From assembly GCF_900109175.1 (NCBI RefSeq), contig NZ_FNZE01000011.1, positions 1-64,000 of the forward strand: DNA of 64,000 nucleotides, in the 5' to 3' direction. The position numbers and the translations under genes are program-made. Of this stretch, positions 28,326 through 34,915 are shown one piece after another. Within the stretch, counting starts at the first letter, position 1, and each line of letters opens with the position of its first letter. The notes beneath the pieces were generated by a model, which saw only the letters and a list, made by a program, of their open reading frames with translations, ran no database searches and had not been told where the DNA came from. Source of the DNA: Pseudomonas linyingensis. GTDB taxonomy: Bacteria > Pseudomonadota > Gammaproteobacteria > Pseudomonadales > Pseudomonadaceae.

Positions 28326-28637
28326 ATGGCCAAGCAAAAACCCGCAAAACAGCAACAACGCCGTGAACTGACCGACCTGGAGCGGCTTGGGCTGCGGATC
28401 TCGTCGATGATCAACGCGCCCAAGGCGCAGCTGGAGCGCCGGGCGGTCATTCACCGGCTGGACACGGACACCGACGAGGCGTGGGATGGGGTGATGGAGC
28501 TGCTGCGGGAGACCGACGGTTTGGAGATGACCGTCATCGAGGAGGGAGTGGTCGAGCTGCGCTGGCACCAGCAGTCGGATGATGACCGCTATGTGGGGGA
28601 TGGGGAGATCGAGGTGGTAGAGGAGGGCGTCGAGTAG
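28326..28637 (+). CDS. DUF1654 protein, SOS-controlled
   Basis: This 103-residue protein matches DUF1654, a small family known from Pseudomonas and its phages (LERLGLRISSMINAPKAQ, VIHRLDTDTDEAW, GVVELRWHQ). A strong AAGGAG lies before the ATG and a LexA box lies 17 bases upstream. It is rightward, between the OL-like cluster and HicAB. Its molecular function is not established; SOS control suggests a role in induction or DNA-damage response. Confidence 0.85.
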   Translation: MAKQKPAKQQQRRELTDLERLGLRISSMINAPKAQLERRAVIHRLDTDTDEAWDGVMELLRETDGLEMTVIEEGVVELRWHQQSDDDRYVGDGEIEVVEEGVE

Positions 28638-28643
28638 GGAGAC

Positions 28644-28672
28644 AGAAAAAAAGCCCCGCTCGGTGGCGGGGC
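28644..28672 (-). terminator. leftward terminator
   Basis: GCCCCGC/GCGGGGC hairpin (28653-28672). On the minus strand it is followed by a run of seven T. It ends the leftward gene at 28738-28965. Sequence around it recurs near 29740. Confidence 0.75.
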
Positions 28673-28737
28673 AAATAGGAGCAGACTCTCAGTCCATGCA
28701 GATTAGTGGTTGGGCTGTGAAGGTTTCGTGATGACTT

Positions 28738-28965
28738 TTACTGCCCGCCATTCGCGAGCCTGTGGACTCGGCTCAGGGTCTGGTGCGCTCTGGCGAACTC
28801 CCCCTGGACATAGGCCGATGCCATGACAAATCTGGCTGCTCTCTTCGAGATGCGCAGCAAGCGTCGTGCACCCCTAGGTTCCTGGATCGTGTCCCGCCCT
28901 GACTCCAGTCCATCCAGAATGGCCTGGCAGCGGTTGAGAGTGCAGGTGATGTGTTCGGTGATCAT
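28738..28965 (-). CDS. small hypothetical protein
   Basis: This encodes 75 residues starting MITEHITCTLNRCQAILDGL, helical and basic (RRLLRISKRAARF). GGAAG lies 7 bases before the ATG and a good leftward terminator follows. It is probably its own transcription unit. Unknown function. Confidence 0.5.
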   Translation of the reverse strand: MITEHITCTLNRCQAILDGLESGRDTIQEPRGARRLLRISKRAARFVMASAYVQGEFARAHQTLSRVHRLANGGQ

Positions 28966-29116
28966 GAGATTCTTCCAACAGTGCTAGCCGAAAGTGGCGA
29001 GCGGAAGCATGGCGTCACGACGGCCAGAGCTGGGCAGATAAAGAAAGCCGCACGGCGGCGGGCTGTGCCGGTGATCGGCGGACAAGGGCGCAGGTGCTCG
29101 CCTGGCAGTTAGCGTC

Positions 29117-29137
29117 TGCTATCATTTTTTGATAGCA
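29117..29137. promoter_or_regulatory. hicAB operator
   Basis: TGCTATC-N7-GATAGCA is a perfect inverted repeat ending 8 bases before the hicA start. HicB antitoxins repress their own operon through such sites. Confidence 0.7.
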
Positions 29138-29145
29138 TTTGCGGT

Positions 29146-29400
29146 ATGAAGAGCAGACACCGAAAGACCCTCGAAGCCATTTTTCGCACGCCAACCAGTG
29201 CGGCCCTGGTGTTCGCGGACATCGAGGCGCTGGTCATTCACCTGGGTGGCGAGGTGCTGGAGCGCGAAGGGTCGCGAGTCAAGCTCGTGCTGCAGGGTGT
29301 GCAGTGGCGTTGCCACCGGCCGCACCCCGGGAAGGAAGCCAAGAAGTACCAAGTCGAAGAGGCCCGCGAGTTCCTGCGGCGGGCGGGAGTTGAACCATGA
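29146..29400 (+). CDS. hicA: HicA-family toxin
   Basis: This 84-residue mRNA interferase of the HicA family has a double-stranded-RNA-binding-like fold. The motif GSRVKLVLQGVQWRCHRPHP contains the expected histidines, and KYQVEEAREFLRRAGV forms the last helix. It is slightly longer at its N-terminus than the minimal HicA of about 60 residues. The stop overlaps the hicB start by 4 bases. Toxin-first order is normal for this family. Confidence 0.88.
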   Translation: MKSRHRKTLEAIFRTPTSAALVFADIEALVIHLGGEVLEREGSRVKLVLQGVQWRCHRPHPGKEAKKYQVEEAREFLRRAGVEP

Positions 29401-29729
29401 ACAGCATGACCTACAAGGGCTATACGGCTCGCATCGAGTTCGACGAGCGTGACGACATATTCGTGGGGCGGGTTCTGGGGGTGCGCGACATCATCAGCTT
29501 CCACGCCGACTCGGTGGCTGAGCTACGCACCGAGTTTGCGGTTGCCGTTGACGACTACCTGGCCGACTGTGCCGAGCAAGGAGTCAGCCCGGAGAAGCCG
29601 GCATCCGGGAAGGTGATGTTGCGTATTCGGCCGGAAGTACACGCAGCGGCCACTATCGCTGCGCAAGCCGCCGGCAAGAGCCTGAACCAGTGGGCTGAAG
29701 AGGCATTCGAGCGCGCGGCGCACGCCTGA
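29397..29729 (+). CDS. hicB: HicB-family antitoxin
   Basis: This 110-residue antitoxin has a partial RNase H-like N-terminal domain (YKGYTARIEFDERDDIFVGRV...FHADSVAELRTEF) that binds HicA. The C-terminus is ribbon-helix-helix (VMLRIRPEVHAAATIAAQAA, SLNQWAEEAFERA) and binds the operator. It is coupled to hicA by an ATGA overlap. Confidence 0.9.
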   Translation: MNSMTYKGYTARIEFDERDDIFVGRVLGVRDIISFHADSVAELRTEFAVAVDDYLADCAEQGVSPEKPASGKVMLRIRPEVHAAATIAAQAAGKSLNQWAEEAFERAAHA

Positions 29730-29739
29730 AGCAGAAACA

Positions 29740-29763
29740 AAAAGCCCCGCACGGTGGCGGGGC
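29740..29763 (-). terminator. leftward terminator, repeat of the one at 28644
   Basis: GCCCCGC/GCGGGGC hairpin with T residues on the minus strand (AAAAA on plus). It ends the frameshifted leftward gene at 29851-30293. Sequence through about 29824 resembles 28646-28731. Confidence 0.7.
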
Positions 29764-29850
29764 AAATAGGGGGTGGAGACTCTCAGTCCTTGGAGGTTAG
29801 GGCAGCGAGCGTGAAGATTTCGTCGTGCGGACGTCGATGCCGCGTGAAAT

Positions 29851-30293
29851 TCAGCGCTGGCTCTGCAGCAGGTCCGCTGCCCACGCGGTCTCGAACTGCT
29901 TGCGAGCCCTGTTCTCCGCTGCGTCGCAGACGGCGACCCGCTTACCTGACTCAGGGTAGATGCAGGAGGAGGGCGGCTGGTAGAAGCGCTCCCAGGCTTG
30001 CTGTTTCCCCCGCGCAGCCGCTGCGAGTTCGGCTTGCCTGAGTCGCGCAGCCACCTGCTGTCGAGTGCGCTCCTCGGGACTGATCGTGAGTTGGGGCTGT
30101 GGTGCAGCGATCTGCTGCCGTGCCTGCTGTTGCAGCTGGATCTTCTGGACAGCGGCCTGCGAGCGTTCGATCTGGCGCTGGGCCATGTTCTCGATGGTGG
30201 CAACGCGCACCTGGACCAAGTAGACACCCGAGACCGAGTTGATGACGCCCCGAAACCAAGCAACAGGGGGGGGGCTGCCGCGTCGCGCCGCAT
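29851..30293 (-). pseudogene. leftward gene split by a nine-C homopolymer
   Basis: The downstream frame encodes a coherent protein: a membrane-like start VAWFRGVINSVSGVYLVQVRV, then a helical Gln/Arg-rich part, then a C-terminal part ending AADLLQSQR. The only nearby ATG (30293) is in a different frame and reaches it through a run of nine C on the minus strand (9 G at 30266-30274). One extra C would join ATG and body into 147 residues. It may be a phase-variable gene, a recent mutation or a sequencing error. Otherwise translation starts at an internal TTG near 30219. Function unknown. Confidence 0.55.
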
Positions 30294-30488
30294 GAGCTTT
30301 CGAGTGGCAAGTAATTCACTTGTTCGCCGTCAGTAGATGTTTTTATGCGCGCAGTAATTTAATATTTATCTTGCTCTGGTGTGGTGGTTCGTGAGGCTGA
30401 GATTTCGTATTTAATTTTCTTCCTTCGAAAGTTTAGTGATTTATATTTTTATTTGGTTTTTCCCATTTGATTTTGTATATATGCAATC

Positions 30489-30517
30489 TTGCGTAAAGCT
30501 CGAAATTGGTGTATAAT
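30489..30517 (+). promoter_or_regulatory. promoter of the AT-rich cassette
   Basis: TTGCGT (30489-30494) and a perfect TATAAT (30512-30517) are separated by exactly 17 bases and lie 55 bases before the first gene. This gives the cassette its own transcription independent of phage promoters. Confidence 0.75.
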
Positions 30518-30572
30518 TTTTTTTATTAATTATTGTTCTTTGATGATATTTTTGCTTGGAGTCTGAAGGGAT

Positions 30573-31418
30573 ATGGAGCGCAAGGAGATTTTTGAGCCTA
30601 TTAAGACGGCGCACGCTGTTGCTGAGGTGATATTTTTCTTTGAGTTTTCTGAGCTTTTAATATCTAGTCGCAAGAAAATGGATGATCTTAAGGCGGGGAT
30701 GGTGGACCTGCTCCCTGATGCAAAAGAGCAAAAGAGCGTTCAGATTAGCCTTGGCGATGATGAGGCTGCAAGTGTTCAGCACAGTGCGGATGCGATCCAG
30801 TTTTCTAAACAATCCCCTGCCGGTGAGCTTCAGTGGCTTGCTAGGGTTGTAGGTCCAACCTTAAGCGTGCATTGCGTCGATTACTCGCGCTGGGCTCCGG
30901 TTAAGACTCAGTTTTTAGCTATTCTTGAGTGCGCTCTTAACTCATTGGGTATTAAGGATGGGTTTTCTGGTGTTGGCCTGAAAGTAATAGATAGGTTCAG
31001 GTATAACGAAAGCGCAGGGGCGTATGACCTGGCTAGGCTCGTCGATCCTGAATCTAAATATGTGAGTAGGCACGTCTTTGACTCCGGGCATAGGTGGCAT
31101 TTCTATTCCGGCTGGTACGAGCGTGATGCAGTTGATTTGGAAGGCGTAGAGGTGCTTAGTCAACTAAATCTAGACTCTTCGTTTGTCGCTATTTCCGATG
31201 GGGTGCTACAGAACTTTGTTACTTTTGATCATACCCTGGCTCTTAAGAACGTGGAGATGGGTAATGGGGTCTTGGTTGCACTTGAGGGTGGTTCTTCGGC
31301 TGTCGATGTGATTTCTAAAGTTTTTGATAATCTTCACGAGGTAAATAAGTCGATCATTCGTGATGTGCTGTCTAAGGAAGTTGCTGATCGGATGAACCTG
31401 AAGCGACAGGAGGCTTGA
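30573..31418 (+). CDS. TIGR04255-like protein, first gene of AT-rich cassette
   Basis: This is a 281-residue soluble protein. Features that recall TIGR04255 proteins are the early strand and helix (AVAEVIFFFEFSELL), the central TLSVHCVDYSRWAPVKTQF, LKVIDRFRYN, and the final LHEVNKSIIRDVLSKEV. AAGGG lies before the ATG. Codon use is much richer in A/T-ending codons than in neighbours, so it was acquired separately. The family has no established function; association with phage-encoded accessory loci suggests defence or regulation, as inference. Confidence 0.6.
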   Translation: MERKEIFEPIKTAHAVAEVIFFFEFSELLISSRKKMDDLKAGMVDLLPDAKEQKSVQISLGDDEAASVQHSADAIQFSKQSPAGELQWLARVVGPTLSVHCVDYSRWAPVKTQFLAILECALNSLGIKDGFSGVGLKVIDRFRYNESAGAYDLARLVDPESKYVSRHVFDSGHRWHFYSGWYERDAVDLEGVEVLSQLNLDSSFVAISDGVLQNFVTFDHTLALKNVEMGNGVLVALEGGSSAVDVISKVFDNLHEVNKSIIRDVLSKEVADRMNLKRQEA

Positions 31419-31419
31419 A

Positions 31420-32034
31420 ATGGATTTTATTCCCGTAAAGTCAGTTAGCCTTGGTGGAGATTGTAGGCCTACTCTGAGTAGCGGAATGGCTTTGTTTTCT
31501 GCATCTGCGCATGCCGAAATGCCACCCCCGGTATTGCGCGCGCGATATGAATCTGCTCGATATGCTAGTGTGGATGAGATTGCAAGCAGTCAGTCTGCTT
31601 ATATTGATCACATCGTGCATGGGATTGAAAGTAATACTCGGCTTAAGACTCCTGGGGCTATCACTATTCCGGCTGCAAACACTCCTAATGCCTTGGTGCA
31701 GGTCATGGCTAAGGTTAGAGCATACGCCTCTTTGGAAGATGGGTGGGATGGGTACGGGGGTGTTAAAATAGAATCATCTACCCGGAATGATGCTGAGCTG
31801 TTTGCGGCTTTTCATGCGGCTGATATTGAACGTGTGATGCCAAAGGTTAGCCCTGCGGGTGACGGTGAAATTAACTTCAGCTGGAGCACCGGTCGAGGTG
31901 TAATAGATCTCGGATTTTATGGGGATGGTAGTTATTCTTACTATGCTGTGACGGAAGATGGTAGGGAGTTTTTTTCGGATGAAGAGGCTCTCTCAAAAGC
32001 TCTCCCTGAAGAAGTCGCAAAAATTATAGCGTAG
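31420..32034 (+). CDS. second gene of AT-rich cassette, DGWDGYG-motif protein
   Basis: This is a 204-residue protein. The C-terminal domain carries ASLEDGWDGYGG, VMPKVSPAGDGEINFSW, and GRGVIDLGFYGDGSYSYYAV, a beta-rich pattern I associate with an unnamed family of accessory proteins. The N-terminal 70 residues look linker-like. AGGAGG lies 7 bases before the ATG, which follows the first gene's stop by 1 base, so the two are coupled. Unknown function. Confidence 0.6.
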   Translation: MDFIPVKSVSLGGDCRPTLSSGMALFSASAHAEMPPPVLRARYESARYASVDEIASSQSAYIDHIVHGIESNTRLKTPGAITIPAANTPNALVQVMAKVRAYASLEDGWDGYGGVKIESSTRNDAELFAAFHAADIERVMPKVSPAGDGEINFSWSTGRGVIDLGFYGDGSYSYYAVTEDGREFFSDEEALSKALPEEVAKIIA

Positions 32035-32049
32035 TTTGGTAGCTTAGAA

Positions 32050-32496
32050 ATGGAATTCCATTATATTTGTGATTCCGAGCGAATTGTTCGGACAACTTTC
32101 AGTCCTGAGCACTTTGATGGGGTTGAGTTTTCCAATGCAGCTATAAGCTTGGATGACCTGTCGTCTCGAGGTGTTAGTGTGGATCGAGAGGGGATCACGC
32201 CGCTTTCAGCGTTAGATAAAAGAATCGAAGCTCAAGTAGCTAAGAATCCGGACGCAAGACAGAGCGTGGTCTATTCTGTTCTGCTTGTGGGAGCTGTTCG
32301 AGCGATTCAGGGCCAAGAGGCATCTCAGGCGCTTGAGGTTAAGGCCGATCCCATTAAAGAAGAAAACGAAGGGCATGCCCTGATCCTGAGTGCAAAGCCG
32401 CGAGGCAAGGCTGAGTTAAGGGCGTTAAGGCTAAGGCTGATCGGCATGATGAAGGCTGGACTGCACTCTAAAGGGACCCTGCAATTTAAAGCCTAA
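32050..32496 (+). CDS. third gene of AT-rich cassette
   Basis: This 148-residue protein starts MEFHYICDSERIVRTTFSPE. The first half reads as beta strands with a short acidic stretch, the second half as helices (QSVVYSVLLVGAVRAIQGQEA, KAELRALRLRLIGMMKAGL). It begins 16 bases after the second gene with a weak GGTAG site. It shares the low GC of the cassette. No family recognised. Confidence 0.55.
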   Translation: MEFHYICDSERIVRTTFSPEHFDGVEFSNAAISLDDLSSRGVSVDREGITPLSALDKRIEAQVAKNPDARQSVVYSVLLVGAVRAIQGQEASQALEVKADPIKEENEGHALILSAKPRGKAELRALRLRLIGMMKAGLHSKGTLQFKA

Positions 32497-32687
32497 TAAT
32501 TGTTTCGCCTTAAGTGTGCGAACTTTATGGATTGAATTGGCTTTATTGTAGATTGGCTTATATTGCCTAATCGGGCGCATATTTCCTGATAGCTGTCTCG
32601 GGGGTGCGCGTGATAGCGGTCTTCTGGCCAGTCTCGCGGCCAATGGAGCGTATAGCCGTCAGGGACTCGTTCTACTTCGCAACGCAC
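32493..32687 (-). pseudogene. possible truncated gene at the cassette border
   Basis: A GTG-started leftward frame of 64 codons begins inside the PH-domain gene end. Its first 40 residues (VRCEVERVPDGYTLHWPRDW...) look protein-like and GC-rich; the rest (KPIQSIKFAHLRRNNY) falls in AT-rich cassette DNA and looks unrelated. This would fit a short gene cut by cassette insertion near 32590. Weak evidence. Confidence 0.25.
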
Positions 32688-33049
32688 CGCGCCAAGACCG
32701 CCTGCATCTCGTACACGTCGGCGCCGCGGCTGAACTTCTTGATGATCGGCTCAGCGATGCCGGACACCCAGATCTTCAGATCGGCGTCGAGATCGAAGTG
32801 GCCGGCTGTCTCAACGGAGAAGTTGGTGATCGAGCGGTAGGGGACTGAGCGGTACTCAGTTTTCCGGCCGGTGAGCCCTTGCTTGTCGACCAGCAGCAGG
32901 CGCCGGTCGGTCATCACGATCAGGTCGCGCACGAGCTTGTAGCCACGCAGCACCTGCTCTCCTTCTCCGAGGAGCTTACCCAGCTCATCCCTGACGTCTG
33001 CTTCGCTGATCGGACTCGCATTGCCGAGTAGCCCTCCAAGAATGGCCAT
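32672..33049 (-). CDS. bacterial PH-domain protein
   Basis: This 125-residue protein fits the bPH_1 (PF08000-like) pattern: an N-terminal helix, then LRGYKLVRDLIVMTDRRLLL, then TEYRSVPYRSITNFSVE and ADLKIWVSG. Bacterial PH domains of this type oligomerise and bind partner proteins; a lipid role is not established. It begins 15 bases after the first RsmN-like gene and ends the leftward run from cI. Confidence 0.75.
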   Translation of the reverse strand: MAILGGLLGNASPISEADVRDELGKLLGEGEQVLRGYKLVRDLIVMTDRRLLLVDKQGLTGRKTEYRSVPYRSITNFSVETAGHFDLDADLKIWVSGIAEPIIKKFSRGADVYEMQAVLARCVAK

Positions 33050-33064
33050 CTCTTTTTCCTCGTG

Positions 33065-33328
33065 TTATTGGCAAGGTGACTCGCACTGCATGCCGTCGTT
33101 GTCCATGTGGTACTGCTCGTTGCTACCTGCCACCAGCTCCTCCCGCAGCACCAGCAGCTCGCGCGGCGCCGCGATGGCAAGACGCACGTGGTTGTTGTTC
33201 TTGATGCTGGCGACCTCTATCTCGATTCCGTCCGCGATGAGCCGGCGCAGTGCCTCCTCCTGGTCTGCGCTGGGATCGATGGTCAGGTGGATTTTCTCGC
33301 CGACGCGGCGACCGAGGATGAGGGGCAT
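33065..33328 (-). CDS. RsmN/CsrA-like protein 1 with excalibur-like tail
   Basis: This 87-residue protein aligns with CsrA (LILGRRVGEKIHL...VRLAIAAPRELLVLREELV), but about 16 residues (TIDPSADQEEALRRLI) are inserted after beta 1, as the helix is in Pseudomonas RsmN/RsmF. R62 of VLREEL, the key RNA-contact position in RsmN, is kept. After residue 70 it has a tail with DNDG (76-79) and CE (82-83) that matches the end of the neighbouring endonuclease (DQDNDGVPCESLC). The leader GCAAGGAAGC is shared with the second copy and with endA. RNA binding is expected; the role of the tail is unknown. Confidence 0.82.
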   Translation of the reverse strand: MPLILGRRVGEKIHLTIDPSADQEEALRRLIADGIEIEVASIKNNNHVRLAIAAPRELLVLREELVAGSNEQYHMDNDGMQCESPCQ

Positions 33329-33356
33329 GGTTCGCTTCCTTGCGATCAGTGACTCG

Positions 33357-33590
33357 TTATTGGCTGCAGAGCTCGAGCTTGGCGTTGTCCCGCTCCACGA
33401 GCTCCTTTCGGCGCACCTTTACTTCCAGTGGTGCGCGGATGTCGAGGAAAACCTGTGTGGCGGCAATGTGGGCCACGCCGATCTCGATCCCCTCCTCGAG
33501 GATCCAGCGTAGAGCCTCCTGCGGATCAACTGCGGGGTCGATGGAGAGGATTATCTTCTGGCCGGTACGGCGAGTCAGTTGGAGTGCCAT
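33357..33590 (-). CDS. RsmN/CsrA-like protein 2
   Basis: This 77-residue paralogue has LQLTRRTGQKIILSIDPAVD, an inserted helix (PQEALRWILEEG), VFLDIRAPLEVKVRRKEL, and the conserved arginine at R61. The tail is short (NAKLELCSQ) and matches only the first part of the tail of copy 3 (NARNNLESCS), so the excalibur-like segment appears truncated. The ATG at 33590 has AAGGAAGC upstream, nearly identical to copy 1. It lies 28 bases upstream of copy 1 in the same transcript. Confidence 0.82.
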   Translation of the reverse strand: MALQLTRRTGQKIILSIDPAVDPQEALRWILEEGIEIGVAHIAATQVFLDIRAPLEVKVRRKELVERDNAKLELCSQ

Positions 33591-33619
33591 GGTTTGCTTC
33601 CTTGCGTTGAGGGTTGTTC

Positions 33620-33925
33620 TTACCGACGGGGCAACTCGCAGGGCCCGCCGTCGCTGTCGATGTCGAGTCCGCCGTTGGAACACGACTCCAAGTTGTTGCG
33701 GGCATTATCGCGCCACACCAGCTCTTCCCTCTGCACTCGCACTTCTCGCGGCGCCTTGATGCCCAGGCGAAACTGCTTGCGCAAGAAATCGCTTTTAGTG
33801 ACACAGATCTCGATGCCCTCCTCGAGGATCCGTTGCAGCGCAACTTGTGGGTCGACCGAGGGGTCAATGGTGAGGATGAGCTTCTGGCCGACACGGCGGC
33901 TGAGTACCAGAGAACCTTGAGCCAT
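33620..33925 (-). CDS. RsmN/CsrA-like protein 3 with full excalibur-like tail
   Basis: This 101-residue paralogue has SLVLSRRVGQKLILTIDPSV, an inserted helix (DPQVALQRILEEG), FRLGIKAPREVRVQREELV, and the conserved arginine R66. Residues 72-101 (from NARNNLESC to DIDSDGGPCELP) align with the endonuclease C-terminus (from AKHQLEQC to DQDNDGVPCESL), including Cys, the D-x-D-x-DG loop and CE. An excalibur motif on a CsrA-type protein is not something I know. AAGGGG lies before the ATG. It starts 18 bases after endA. Confidence 0.83.
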   Translation of the reverse strand: MAQGSLVLSRRVGQKLILTIDPSVDPQVALQRILEEGIEICVTKSDFLRKQFRLGIKAPREVRVQREELVWRDNARNNLESCSNGGLDIDSDGGPCELPRR

Positions 33926-33943
33926 GATGTTGCCCCTTCACGG

Positions 33944-34864
33944 TCATCTAGATGTTTGTCTGCAGAGACTCTCGCACGGCACGCCGTCGTTGTCTTGGTC
34001 GAGACGGCTGTTGCCGCACTGCTCCAGTTGGTGTTTCGCTTCAGAGCAGCTGCTCATCTGGCCGCAGGTCTTGCGTGTGGAGCAGCTGTAGCTGGTGCCG
34101 CCGGCGCTGCCACCGAATGCACTACCGGAAGACGCCCCGGCCACGCGCTGCGTGTTGCCCGAGCAGCTGCTCAGATCGACTTTGCCAACAAAGGGGTTAC
34201 CCCAGCCCATGGCGCAGGCTGTTGCCTGGTTGCGCCACTTCTCCCACTCGCTGACCGGGTACTGACGATTCCAGGCTTCATAGGTGCGACGGTCCTGGTT
34301 GGAGAGCCGCAGCTTGTAGCGGTCGGCCATGTAGAGGTAGATCCGGGCGGAAGCGCCTCGAGCATGCTCGGGTGGCATGGCGGTCTTGGCCTTGAAGTCC
34401 ACCACCATAGGGCAGGCGCCGTACTGGGTCGGCTTGCCGGTGACCATGCCCAGGGCGAAGTTGCTGCGGTCTTCGTTCACCTCGCCGATGCTCGGCACCA
34501 GGTTGTGCAGGTCGGCTTCGGCCGCGGCGAACACCGGGTCGTTGTCAGTGCAGTTGTCACGCCCGCCGGCTTGCCAGCATTGGCGCTGGTGGCCGATCAC
34601 CCAGGCGGGAACCACGTGCTCCCACTCGATGCGCCCAGCGCGGTTGGCGTTCTTCCGGGGCTGATACCCGCAGCTCGCCAGGTCGACTCGGTTCCCCTTG
34701 TACTCGCAGCCGCAGTAGAACGTGGTTTCGCGGCCAGCATAGAGCTTCCACGCCACCTTCTTGGCTTCGTTGAAGGTGCGCGGGGCCTCGATGCCTTGGA
34801 GGGCGAAGACGGCTGGCGAGAGGAGAGCGAACAGCAGAGATGCTGCGATGAAGCTGAAGCGCAT
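33944..34864 (-). CDS. secreted endonuclease I-type nuclease with excalibur motif
   Basis: This 306-residue protein has a signal peptide (MRFSFIAASLLFALLSPAVF) and the endonuclease I (EndA/NucM) core. The core motif is RIEWEHVVPAW with H83, then DLHNLVPS and GEVNEDRSN with the metal-binding asparagine. Cysteine pairs suggest disulfides and a periplasmic or extracellular location. The last 45 residues are an excalibur-type motif (CSEAKHQLEQCG, LDQDNDGVPCESLC), proposed in other proteins to bind calcium. It probably degrades DNA outside the cytoplasm. It lies in the rex-like position behind cI. Confidence 0.88.
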   Translation of the reverse strand: MRFSFIAASLLFALLSPAVFALQGIEAPRTFNEAKKVAWKLYAGRETTFYCGCEYKGNRVDLASCGYQPRKNANRAGRIEWEHVVPAWVIGHQRQCWQAGGRDNCTDNDPVFAAAEADLHNLVPSIGEVNEDRSNFALGMVTGKPTQYGACPMVVDFKAKTAMPPEHARGASARIYLYMADRYKLRLSNQDRRTYEAWNRQYPVSEWEKWRNQATACAMGWGNPFVGKVDLSSCSGNTQRVAGASSGSAFGGSAGGTSYSCSTRKTCGQMSSCSEAKHQLEQCGNSRLDQDNDGVPCESLCRQTSR

Positions 34865-34915
34865 GGTGCTTCCTTGCGTGTTGAATTGGCCCCGCGCAGC
34901 GGCGGGGCCTGCATG

